Positions 1-7,059 of a stretch of DNA of 41,806 bases are shown here, one piece after another; the stretch's first letter is position 1, and the number at the start of each line of letters is the position of its first letter. Under the pieces are notes generated by a model. The model ran no database searches and had not been told where the DNA came from. It saw only the letters and a list, made by a program, of their open reading frames with translations. The stretch spans positions 27,325-69,130 of the forward strand of contig ASZN01000024.1 of the NCBI GenBank assembly GCA_000406005.1, written 5' to 3'. This DNA comes from Candidatus Poribacteria bacterium WGA-3G. Its GTDB lineage: Bacteria > Poribacteria > WGA-4E > WGA-3G. Position numbers and translations under genes: made by a program.

Positions 1-1
1 A

Positions 2-346
2 TTATCTCCGGCATCTATCTACAAATATGCCTTAGAATCTCTGGCGGGGACGGGATTTTCGAGACATAAAAAGTTTGTCCAACAAGTGCGACGCTACAGA
101 CAACAGTTTGTTGACTTTATCAAATCCGAGGACAGCGCAGACAAAGAAAGCTACCATGTCTATTTTGTAAAGGAAGGGTTATCCCAAAAACCGGTTGCTT
201 TTAACAGTATTCCTAAATTCTCAGAACAGCTGACGTTGGGGATCGCCTTTGAAGGGGCAGTATTGGATCTGACGTTGTTGGTCTCACTCGCGCTACTCCT
301 GTTTATGGCGGCTGTCTTAGTATTTATGAGGAGCGATGTTAAATAG
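2..346 (+). CDS. C-terminal end of an ABC-type transporter permease (DUF3526-like), partial
   Basis: The frame is open from the left edge of the window to the TAG at 344-346, so only the last 114 residues are present and the start lies outside. The piece opens with a segment of the type LSPASIYKYALESLAGTG, followed by a charged stretch and a single strongly hydrophobic segment (around LLVSLALLLFMAAVLVF) just before the C-terminus. This order, a soluble loop and then a last transmembrane helix, is what I recall for DUF3526 permease subunits of ABC-2-type exporters. The GTG at 86 is an internal codon and not a start. Family assignment is from memory of the motif and the membrane topology; that it is the tail of a membrane protein is clear. 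Confidence 0.55.
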   Translation, partial: LSPASIYKYALESLAGTGFSRHKKFVQQVRRYRQQFVDFIKSEDSADKESYHVYFVKEGLSQKPVAFNSIPKFSEQLTLGIAFEGAVLDLTLLVSLALLLFMAAVLVFMRSDVK

Positions 347-465
347 TCATGGTTCGGAGATCGCTCCGGCATCCACCGTCGAAGATCTTTTTTGACTGTT
401 CCGACCCAATGTAGTATAACTTCAACAAACGGAATTGCCCGTCGTTGTGCTCACAATCTGTTGAA

Positions 466-1314
466 CTAATCGACAGTAGGGCGCGGTGGGTTTCCCCAAT
501 GACCGTTTCTGTCTTTTCCGCTCACGACGACACCCTCTCTATCCCAGCGATAGGATGCGCGGACATCAGTGGCGCAGTAGCGTAAGGTGAGACCGCACCG
601 TCGCTTCGGTGACGGGTTGGCGTTTGAACCGTGCAGCAGCAAATCGGTATGGATAGAGATTTCACCGGCTTTGAGTTCAACATCTACGGGTTCACCGTAC
701 TGCTCAGCATCTTCAACAATTTGCCCCAACACGCTGTTATCATCCGACGTGCTGTGCCGAGGTGTCAGATGCCCCAAGCGATGTGAACCGGCAATGAATC
801 GCATCGCACCGTTTTCGACGGTGGCATCGTCAATCGCGAGCCAGACGGTAACGGTTTTGGAGGGTGTGAGGGGCCAGTAGCCAGCGTCTTGATGCCAACC
901 GACGACCTTCGGATCGTGCGGCATCTTACAGAAATAGTGTGCACCCCAACCGATGACATCTTCACCGATCAAGTCTTTTACGCAGGCGACAATCCTTGGA
1001 TGCGTGAGAAGGTCGTAGACTTTCCCATATTTTATATGCGCGGAGATAATCGAGTAACTGCTCCCACCTGCCGCGATGACGTTTGCCAATAGGTTATCGA
1101 AATACTGGCGGTGTTCACCGATTTCGGCTTCATCGAAAATCGGGATACCTTTGATATAGCCGACACGATTGAAATCAGCAATGTGCTTTTCGGTGAGTAC
1201 CTTCGGCTGCTCGGTGACGCTTGGGTGAAATTGGAGATCGCGTCCCATTTCAGCGAGTTGTTCCCACGTCGGCATGATTTTATCGGTTTTGTAAGTGACG
1301 CTTTGGCTTGCCAT
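466..1314 (-). CDS. Phytanoyl-CoA dioxygenase (PhyH) family Fe(II)/2-oxoglutarate oxygenase
   Basis: A 282-residue protein of the usual PhyH length. The facial triad is visible: H141 and D143 in WHQDAGYW and H228 in LLLHGSNANPSP, with an Arg pair (R238/R239) placed where the family binds the 2-oxoglutarate carboxylate. The segment TVTVWLAIDDATVENGAM and the following FIAGSHRLGHL are typical core strands. The ATG at 1314 follows AAGGTGG with good spacing. PhyH enzymes hydroxylate or otherwise oxidise small molecules; substrates in this branch cannot be read from sequence. The gene is alone on its strand, next to an unrelated KOW-domain gene read the other way, so context gives no pathway. No signal peptide, so cytoplasmic. 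Confidence 0.9.
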   Translation of the reverse strand: MASQSVTYKTDKIMPTWEQLAEMGRDLQFHPSVTEQPKVLTEKHIADFNRVGYIKGIPIFDEAEIGEHRQYFDNLLANVIAAGGSSYSIISAHIKYGKVYDLLTHPRIVACVKDLIGEDVIGWGAHYFCKMPHDPKVVGWHQDAGYWPLTPSKTVTVWLAIDDATVENGAMRFIAGSHRLGHLTPRHSTSDDNSVLGQIVEDAEQYGEPVDVELKAGEISIHTDLLLHGSNANPSPKRRCGLTLRYCATDVRASYRWDREGVVVSGKDRNGHWGNPPRPTVD

Positions 1315-1384
1315 TATCGTTCCACCTTATACAAATTCTGATTTCATTCTACCACAAATACAAGGAAAATGGTATAATATATAT

Positions 1385-1456
1385 GACTTACGCGAATCCC
1401 TCTACAAGCGGGGTTACAAACCTTGAAGAAACACCCCAGCAAAAACCCTGCAGGGC
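1385..1456. repeat. Truncated copy of the ACTTACG MITE-like repeat
   Basis: This 72-bp stretch shares its left end (GACTTACGCGAA) and core (GGGGTTACAAACC, GAAACACCCCAGCAAAAACC) with the complete 96-bp element at 24177-24272. The right terminal inverted repeat is missing. It lies between the divergent starts of the PhyH gene and the KOW gene. Confidence 0.7.
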
Positions 1457-1503
1457 ATGAATAGAGTAAAAAACAGACTATATCTTGAAATTGAGGCTAA
1501 TTA

Positions 1504-2640
1504 ATGGCGCATGCATATACCCCCGGTCTTAAAGTGACTGAGGGGATGACTATCGAGAAAGAACGTCGGCTCCCGCTTGAAGGCGAAGTACTCGTCGAAG
1601 TCGGGGCAACAGTTAAGGCAGAGGATGTCGTCGCGAAGGCGGATCTGCCGGGCAATGTTCAACTGTTGAATGTTGCGAACCTACTCAGTGTTCCGCCAGA
1701 AGAGGTTGCGGAACATATACTTAAACCTGTCGGTGAAGCCGTCTCGGAAGACGAGATCATTGCGACGACAAAAGGACTTTTCGGACTCTTCAAATCGCAG
1801 GCACTTTCACCGATTAACGGCACGATTGAATCGGTATCTGATGTCACGGGACAGGTGATCTTACGTGAACCGCCTATCCCTGTTGAAGTTAAAGCCTACA
1901 CCGACGGAACGGTGACGGAAGTGCTGCCGGATGAAGGTGTTACAGTAGAGACTTACGGCACTTACATCCAAGGTATTTTCGGGATCGGTGGTGAGACGAT
2001 TGGGAATTTAACCCTTGTTGCAGAATCATCGAGCGATGCGTTGACTGCTGAACAGATACAGTCTGAGCATCGGGATACTATTTTGGTTGGTGGTTCAGTG
2101 GTTACGACCGATGCAATTCAGAAAGCGGTCGAAAACGGTGTTAAAGGCATCATCGCGGGGGGTATTGATGATGCGGACCTGCGCGAGCTTCTCGGTTATG
2201 AACTCGGTGTGGCGATTACCGGTTCTGAAGAGATCGGTATCACACTGGTAATCACAGAGGGGTTCGGGAGTATCGCGATGGCGGAGCAGACCTTCACGCT
2301 CTTGAAAGCAAGGGAGGGTAGGCAAACCTCTATCAACGGTGCGACGCAGATTCGTGCGGGTGTTGTGCGTCCGGAGATCCTAATTCCGTTCACGCCTGAT
2401 GCCGAAGGTGCAACCTCTGATACAGTGGACGGTGCGACGGAAGGCGTTCTGGATGTCGGCAGTTTGGTGCGCATTATCAGGGAACCGTATTTTGGGAGAT
2501 TGGGGCGCGTCACGGAACTGCCGGTGGAACTCCAGAATTTGGAAACAGAGGCGCAGGTACGGGTATTGCGGGTCAAACTCGAAAACGGTGAGCAGACGAC
2601 ACTGCCTCGCGCGAACGTTGAAGCGATTGAGGGTAGGTGA
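1504..2640 (+). CDS. KOW-domain protein of unknown function
   Basis: A 378-residue soluble protein. The first ~175 residues are rich in beta strands and Gly/Val, with pieces such as PLEGEVLVEVGATVKAEDVVAKAD and LSPINGTIESVSDVTGQV that look like barrel-sandwich (biotinyl/lipoyl or RnfC-like) modules, though I see no modifiable Lys motif. The middle (~180-270) is alpha/beta with VGGSVVTTDAIQKA and KGIIAGGIDDADLREL. The C-terminus (~320-378) holds a KOW-like strand-loop, GSLVRIIREPYFGRLGRV, as in NusG and ribosomal L24/L26. The ATG follows GAGG about 9 nt upstream. A TATAAT box at 1373-1378 has no good -35 partner. I do not know its function; a nucleic-acid or protein-scaffold role is only suggested by the KOW element. 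Confidence 0.75.
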   Translation: MAHAYTPGLKVTEGMTIEKERRLPLEGEVLVEVGATVKAEDVVAKADLPGNVQLLNVANLLSVPPEEVAEHILKPVGEAVSEDEIIATTKGLFGLFKSQALSPINGTIESVSDVTGQVILREPPIPVEVKAYTDGTVTEVLPDEGVTVETYGTYIQGIFGIGGETIGNLTLVAESSSDALTAEQIQSEHRDTILVGGSVVTTDAIQKAVENGVKGIIAGGIDDADLRELLGYELGVAITGSEEIGITLVITEGFGSIAMAEQTFTLLKAREGRQTSINGATQIRAGVVRPEILIPFTPDAEGATSDTVDGATEGVLDVGSLVRIIREPYFGRLGRVTELPVELQNLETEAQVRVLRVKLENGEQTTLPRANVEAIEGR

Positions 2641-2662
2641 TTGTGGAGGTAGGAATAACACT

Positions 2663-3007
2663 GTGAATGTAATGACCTATAAAGGCTATACAGCCCGAAT
2701 TGAATATAGCACTGAGGACGGTTGCCTTATCGGTGAGATTGCCGGAATCAGGGATATTGTCGGTTTTCATGGCGACTCCGTTGCCGAATTGCAAGCCGCT
2801 TTTGAAGAAGCGGTTGAAGATTACCTTGAAATGTGTGAAGAATCAGGGAGACCACCGCAGAAACCCTATTCTGGTGAGCTGACGCTGCACATTCCACCCG
2901 AGGTTCATACAGGTATTGTTATGGCGGCCGAAGCTAGCGGTAAGAATCTTGATCAATGGGTTACAGATACTCTTTCTGCTGTGTTGCAGCCCGATCCAGA
3001 ATCATAA
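2663..3007 (+). CDS. HicB-family antitoxin-like protein (no HicA neighbour)
   Basis: A 114-residue protein. The N-terminal half (MTYKGYTARIEY, then GIRDIVGFHGDSVAELQ and AFEEAVEDYLEMC) is the HicB partial RNase-H-like fold; the C-terminal half (GELTLHIPPEVHTGIV to the end) looks like a ribbon-helix-helix DNA-binding domain. I chose the GTG at 2663 because GGAGGT (2645-2650) lies 12 nt upstream and the resulting MNVMTYKGY start resembles relatives; an ATG at 2672 is the alternative. In classical systems HicB neutralises the small RNase toxin HicA and represses the operon. No HicA-sized reading frame with its typical motif is visible on either side, so this is either an orphan regulator or part of a broken pair. 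It sits 22 nt behind the KOW gene and may be cotranscribed with it. Confidence 0.85.
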   Translation: MNVMTYKGYTARIEYSTEDGCLIGEIAGIRDIVGFHGDSVAELQAAFEEAVEDYLEMCEESGRPPQKPYSGELTLHIPPEVHTGIVMAAEASGKNLDQWVTDTLSAVLQPDPES

Positions 3008-3048
3008 AATCCCAGAAGAACTCACTCCCTTTTGGGACAGAGGATTTC

Positions 3049-4167
3049 TTAACTGGGTAGGTTCTCGTACCACTTGACGTTACCGGTGCTGAGGCCGCTT
3101 GCGACGATGTCTAATCTGCCGTTTCCGTTCATATCTAAGACGTGCATCTGTCCGACACCTAACCCGCCATCATCAATCGTCTCTTTACGCCAGTGGTTAT
3201 GCGCCAGATCCGCTGGACGATAGAGGTGCAAACTTGTGCCTTCGCCGTTGTAGCCACAAATTACCTCAAGGATACCATCATCATCCACGTCAACGGCAGC
3301 GATGGAATGTCCGCGATTGAGTGTGTCGTCGATGAGGTGACGCTCCCACGGATCGGTACGTAGATCGCCGGTCGCTTTATACCAGACAAGATTGTTCCCG
3401 TGCCACGGTTCGATCGCTAAAATCTCGTTGACACCGTCGCCATCAATGTCAGCGGCGAATGTATCGCTACATTCTCGGTCACTGATCACCCATTTACCCC
3501 AGTTGTCCGTCATCGGGTCAGCAGGGGGCTCATACCAGATTAACCCCTCCGTGCAGCTAATCAGTACGTCATCACGTCCATCTTGGTCAACATCGTTGAT
3601 ACTCAAGCCGTGGTTGATATGGAGAGAATCGTCAAGGAGATGGGAATGCCAAGAGGTTGTGTCTTGCGGCGTATCTGAGAGTTCGTAGCACCAGAGAGAG
3701 CCGGGACTGTGCCACTCTCCGGGTTTGCCATCTTTGCCACGGATTGAGGCGACAATAAGAAAAGGGGCTGCGTTTGCCGTTTCTCCTGATAAATCTACGA
3801 GTGCGATCCGGTGGATAAACGGGACATCAGCGATATGGTGGCTTCTCCAGCTGTGTTCGTCTTGTGCGGGTGCTTCGAGCCAGTGGAGGTAGCCGCCTGC
3901 AGCGTTTACACCCCGATTAAAACCGCTGCCGACGATGAGATCGGGACTGCCGGTGCCGGTCAGATCGTAAGGTGCGATGGTGATATGTCCGCTGCCCTGA
4001 TCGGTCACGAGGTGTCTTTTCCAATGGGGCGCCTCGTACCACGCGATGATGGGTTCACCTGTGGAGCCTGCGATAATGTCGAGTTGACCGTCGCCGTTTA
4101 TATCAGCGACTGCGAGTCCGTAAACGCTTTTGATGGTATCGTCAAGTAGGTGTCCTCTGAATTTCAC
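3049..4167 (-). CDS. FG-GAP/VCBS-repeat beta-propeller protein
   Basis: About 372 residues made of repeated calcium-loop blades: VADINGDGQLDIIAG, INDVDQDGRDDVLISC, AADIDGDGVNEILAI, AVDVDDDGILEVICG and LDMNGNGRLDIVASG. Each blade is followed by a WYE or similar strand, which fits an FG-GAP-type propeller with DxDxDG Ca2+ sites. The frame is open upstream to 4299, but that would overlap the Uma2 gene; the GTG at 4167 has GAGGAG about 7 nt upstream and starts right before the first blade, so I use it. No signal peptide is then visible, which is unusual for a family mostly found outside the cell. It lies 61 nt behind the Uma2 gene in the same direction. Ligand and role are unknown. Confidence 0.8.
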   Translation of the reverse strand: MKFRGHLLDDTIKSVYGLAVADINGDGQLDIIAGSTGEPIIAWYEAPHWKRHLVTDQGSGHITIAPYDLTGTGSPDLIVGSGFNRGVNAAGGYLHWLEAPAQDEHSWRSHHIADVPFIHRIALVDLSGETANAAPFLIVASIRGKDGKPGEWHSPGSLWCYELSDTPQDTTSWHSHLLDDSLHINHGLSINDVDQDGRDDVLISCTEGLIWYEPPADPMTDNWGKWVISDRECSDTFAADIDGDGVNEILAIEPWHGNNLVWYKATGDLRTDPWERHLIDDTLNRGHSIAAVDVDDDGILEVICGYNGEGTSLHLYRPADLAHNHWRKETIDDGGLGVGQMHVLDMNGNGRLDIVASGLSTGNVKWYENLPS

Positions 4168-4228
4168 GGCTAATCTCCTCAATCGTATTTTAAAGAGCAG
4201 TGCACTTATAAAACATACCAATAATCTC

Positions 4229-4978
4229 CTATTCGGTTGCCTCCAGACGTTGAAGTGCTGCGCGTAGTTTTTCGAGTTCGGCTTCGGCGTGTTGTGCACG
4301 AGATTCTGCTTCTTGTCGGGCGTGTGCTTCCGCTGCCGCCTGCGTTTCTGCCGCCTGTCGTGCCAAGAATTCTTGTACTACACGGACTTCCGCATCGCCT
4401 ACGCGTTCTTCAGAAGTCAATAACCATGCAGATTTAACAGGATCATATAAACGCAGCACACCCTCATGCTCACCCAATTCTAAGCCCAATACTTCAAAAG
4501 GGATCCGCCCGTTCACAAGTGGTATCTCCTCATAAGCTTCACCGACAAGTCGGAACCCAACGAAATACGGATCTATCTCGTGATACGGGTCATAGATGCA
4601 ATACGCTTTGACTTTCAGAATCTTGGCGTAAATCTCCATCTTTTCGTTGAAGTCTCGCGTGTATGTGCTCGGACTCGCAACTTCCAACACAAAATCAAGG
4701 GTGGATGGCTGTTCCCAGGTTTTATAGGTTCGGAGCTCTTTTTTCGACAGTCCGCGCACCATGAATACATCCGGGGAGATACTCTTCCGAGGATTCCCTT
4801 CCTCGTAATACATCATCATATTTCCGCCGATATACACATCTGCCAACTTGCGGAAATGGCTTCGCATAATATCCATGCAATCTATCATCACTTGCTGATG
4901 TTTCGGTGTTTCTGCCATCGGTTCTCCGTCTGATTCGGGATAGACGAGTGTCGGGGCAGCGCGTATTTTCTCTTGCAT
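4229..4978 (-). CDS. Uma2-family (DUF820) PD-(D/E)XK nuclease-like protein with coiled-coil tail
   Basis: A 249-residue protein. The nuclease core is in residues ~30-180: SPDVFMV gives D70, LDFVLEVASPST gives E99, and DFNEKMEIYAKI gives D109 and K113, the usual Uma2 arrangement. The last ~55 residues are an Ala/Glu/Arg/Gln-rich helix (for example AEAHARQEAESRAQHAEAEL) that should form a coiled coil. Uma2 proteins are abundant in cyanobacteria and some uncultured phyla; their biological job is not settled. The ATG at 4978 has GGAG upstream. A sigma70-like promoter is at 5022-5050. The gene precedes the FG-GAP gene and may be transcribed with it. Confidence 0.88.
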   Translation of the reverse strand: MQEKIRAAPTLVYPESDGEPMAETPKHQQVMIDCMDIMRSHFRKLADVYIGGNMMMYYEEGNPRKSISPDVFMVRGLSKKELRTYKTWEQPSTLDFVLEVASPSTYTRDFNEKMEIYAKILKVKAYCIYDPYHEIDPYFVGFRLVGEAYEEIPLVNGRIPFEVLGLELGEHEGVLRLYDPVKSAWLLTSEERVGDAEVRVVQEFLARQAAETQAAAEAHARQEAESRAQHAEAELEKLRAALQRLEATE

Positions 4979-5021
4979 CGTGCTATCTCCTCAATTGGTT
5001 ATCGGTTTTCAGTTGTCGGTA

Positions 5022-5050
5022 ATGATAACATAAGTGCTCATGAAAGGCAA
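5022..5050 (-). promoter_or_regulatory. Candidate sigma70-type promoter for the Uma2 gene
   Basis: On the minus strand: TTGCCT (5050-5045), 17 nt, TATCAT (5027-5022), about 45 nt before the ATG. Both boxes deviate from consensus, but the spacing is ideal and the position fits. Confidence 0.45.
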
Positions 5051-5183
5051 GAAGTCTTCGGGAGTGCAATGGCATAGCCATTTGATACTATTTCCTTATT
5101 CGGAGGCACGAAACGACGAAGCAGAAAGTAGACAGCATTCACAGAAATGTATAGGTTCTACGCAACGGTTAGAGAAGGACAGC

Positions 5184-6176
5184 CTATTCGTCGAGCCAAC
5201 TCATCATACTACGTAGGTTTTTCCCGACTTCTTCGATCTGATGTTCTTCTTCCTGTCGGCGGAGTGCACCGAGAACGGGTTGGTTCGCCTCATTTTCAAG
5301 CACCCACTCACGTGCGAAGACACCACCTTGAACGTCCTTCAAGATTTGGCGCATCTTTTCTCGGACGCTGTCGTCAATGAGTTGCGGACCGCGTGTGAGG
5401 TCGCCATATTCGGCGGTATTGCTGACATCGTTCCGCATCTTGCTTAATCCACCGGTATAGATGAGGTCAACAATCAGTTTTAATTCGTGGAGGCACTCAA
5501 AATAAGCCATCTCTGGTTGATAGCCGGCTTCAACGAGTGTATCGAAAGCGGCTTTAATAAGCGCAGCGGTTCCACCGCACAACACGGCTTGTTCACCGAA
5601 GAGATCGGTTTCAGTTTCCTCACGGAAAGTCGTCTCGATGACACCTGCACGCGTGCCGCCGATACCTCTTGCATAAGCGAGTGCGACATCGCGCGCGAGT
5701 CCTGTCGTGTCTTGATGGATAGCGATGAGGCACGGTACGCCGCCGCCACCTTCAAACACTTCACGGACGAGCGAACCCGGTCCTTTGGGTGCGATCATCG
5801 CGACATCAATATCGCTGGCAGGCACAATCTGTCCGAAATGGACGCTGAACCCGTGTGAGACGAGGAGCATATTTCCTGCTTTCATGTTCGGCGCGATCTG
5901 GTCGCGATAGACGGCTGCGTGGCGTTCATCTGGGATGAGTACCTGAATGATGTCTGCCATCGCTGCGGCTTCTTCAACGGTCTTAACAGTCAAGCCTTCG
6001 GCTTCTGCACGTGCTTTTGACCGGCTGCCCTCGTATAGTGCGACGATCACGTTTGCGCCGCTGTCTTTGAGGTTAAGCGACTGTGCGCGTCCCTGTGCAC
6101 CATAGCCGACGACGGCGACGGTGCGTTCTTTCAGTAAATCAAAATTAGCATCACTATCGTAATAAATCGTTGCCAT
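5184..6176 (-). CDS. ilvC: Ketol-acid reductoisomerase
   Basis: Converts 2-acetolactate (or aceto-hydroxybutyrate) to the dihydroxy acid with NADPH and Mg2+, the second common step of valine and isoleucine synthesis, in the cytoplasm. At 330 residues it is a class I (short) enzyme. The Rossmann motif is VAVVGYGAQGRAQSLNL (from ~20), with EGSRSK (49-54) as the phosphate-binding loop expected for NADPH. Catalytic residues are visible: H108 in VSHGF, K131 in APKGPG, D191 and E195 in ETDLFGEQ, E227 and E231 in YFECLHELK. The usual His after the third Gly of the Rossmann loop is Arg here. It is the last gene of the ilvBNC operon, 184 nt behind ilvN, with a dispersed repeat and a hairpin in between. 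Confidence 0.97.
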   Translation of the reverse strand: MATIYYDSDANFDLLKERTVAVVGYGAQGRAQSLNLKDSGANVIVALYEGSRSKARAEAEGLTVKTVEEAAAMADIIQVLIPDERHAAVYRDQIAPNMKAGNMLLVSHGFSVHFGQIVPASDIDVAMIAPKGPGSLVREVFEGGGGVPCLIAIHQDTTGLARDVALAYARGIGGTRAGVIETTFREETETDLFGEQAVLCGGTAALIKAAFDTLVEAGYQPEMAYFECLHELKLIVDLIYTGGLSKMRNDVSNTAEYGDLTRGPQLIDDSVREKMRQILKDVQGGVFAREWVLENEANQPVLGALRRQEEEHQIEEVGKNLRSMMSWLDE

Positions 6177-6177
6177 A

Positions 6178-6240
6178 TTTTAAATTTTCCTTGCGGTTCG
6201 TTCAGGTATTCTATGTGGAGAAATGGTTCTTTCCGTGTAT
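6178..6240. repeat. Dispersed intergenic repeat, CCTTGCGGTTCG family, copy 1
   Basis: It starts with a T/A run, then CCTTGCGGTTCG, and ends in CTTTCCGTGTAT. It sits immediately upstream of the ilvC start codon. Related copies lie at 6859-6922, 16694-16737, 16832-16875 and 26671-26730. Confidence 0.6.
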
Positions 6241-6304
6241 CCGGTTTCCCTGCGCGATGCTTGGGTTTGCGCGCCCACAACACCGGGGCGTGCCGGATTT
6301 GATT

Positions 6305-6329
6305 AAAAATTCTGGTGACACCAGAATTT
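6305..6329 (-). terminator. Intercistronic hairpin between ilvN and ilvC
   Basis: A perfect 10-bp inverted repeat, AAATTCTGGT/ACCAGAATTT, with a 3-nt loop occupies 6307-6329. On the minus strand it is followed by a short T run reaching 6305. It could be a weak terminator or an RNA-processing/stability hairpin tuning ilvC relative to ilvBN. Confidence 0.45.
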
Positions 6330-6360
6330 CTGATTGCCCGTCTCGCGAATGGTAAAAAAA

Positions 6361-6858
6361 TTATTTCTCGGAGCCGCGTAACATCGCTATTTTACCGGTG
6401 CGCGCTAATTCAAGGATCCCGTAAGTGTCGAAGAGTTCAATCGCTGCTTTCAGTTTCCCTTCATCGCCGGTAATCTCAAGCACGAGGGAGGCAGGTTTCG
6501 TATCAATAACGCGTGCGCGGAAAACCTCCGCGACCTGTAGAATCTCAGCACGTGTCTGTGAATCAGGCGTGTCAACCTTGAGCAGGAGGAGTTCACGTTC
6601 AACATGCGTTCCGGCTGTAAGGTCTGTAACCTCAATTACATCAATCAATCTGTTCAGATGATGGTAGATCTGTTCAATTATCTGTGCGTCGCCGTGGGTA
6701 ACGAGGGTAATCTGTGAGATACCTTTTTCGTGTGTTTCGGCGACGTTGAGGCTGTCGATATTAAAGCCGCGCCCGCTGAAAAGTCCTGCGACGCGTGCGA
6801 GTACTCCGAATCGGTTTTCGACTAAAACGGAAAAAATGTGTCGTTCTTCTGGATTCAT
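6361..6858 (-). CDS. ilvN: Acetolactate synthase small (regulatory) subunit
   Basis: A 165-residue protein, the normal length of the IlvH/IlvN type. The N-terminal ACT domain (residues ~5-75: HIFSVLVENRFGVLARVAGLF, then GFNIDSLNVAETHEKGISQI) binds feedback amino acids, typically valine. The C-terminal domain (residues ~80-160) contains RELLLLKV and LVLEITGDEGKL. It activates and confers feedback control on the catalytic subunit encoded by the gene just upstream. Separated from ilvB by 201 nt and from ilvC by 184 nt. I use ilvN; ilvH would be an equally valid name for this length. Confidence 0.95.
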   Translation of the reverse strand: MNPEERHIFSVLVENRFGVLARVAGLFSGRGFNIDSLNVAETHEKGISQITLVTHGDAQIIEQIYHHLNRLIDVIEVTDLTAGTHVERELLLLKVDTPDSQTRAEILQVAEVFRARVIDTKPASLVLEITGDEGKLKAAIELFDTYGILELARTGKIAMLRGSEK

Positions 6859-6922
6859 TTTTTAATTTTACCTTGCGGTTCGGTCAGGAAGATTTGGGCT
6901 ATCAACGTGCCTTTCCGTATAT
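6859..6922. repeat. Dispersed intergenic repeat, CCTTGCGGTTCG family, copy 2
   Basis: T-rich start, CCTTGCGGTTCGGTCAGG, and an end of CCTTTCCGTATAT. It abuts the ilvN start codon exactly as copy 1 abuts that of ilvC, so two successive intergenic gaps of one operon carry the same element in the same orientation. Confidence 0.6.
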
Positions 6923-7059
6923 ATGCGTTTTTCGGTTTTGGTGGCATCGTTCAACCCGGGGCCCCCACCCGTTACTGGGAAGGAGCCTCCGTGTTATGTA
7001 GGCGTTTTTTCTAAAATTGACACATATCGTGGGGATGCAGCACCACATAGGGTCCTGAA

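Noticed and set aside
4168..4299. Longer FG-GAP reading frame starting at 4299
   Set aside because: It would overlap the Uma2 gene by 71 nt, adds a basic stretch with no signal peptide, and lacks a ribosome-binding site. The GTG at 4167 with GAGGAG upstream fits better.
5034..5216. Small plus-strand frame in the gap before ilvC
   Set aside because: No ribosome-binding site, overlaps the end of ilvC, and no recognisable protein features.
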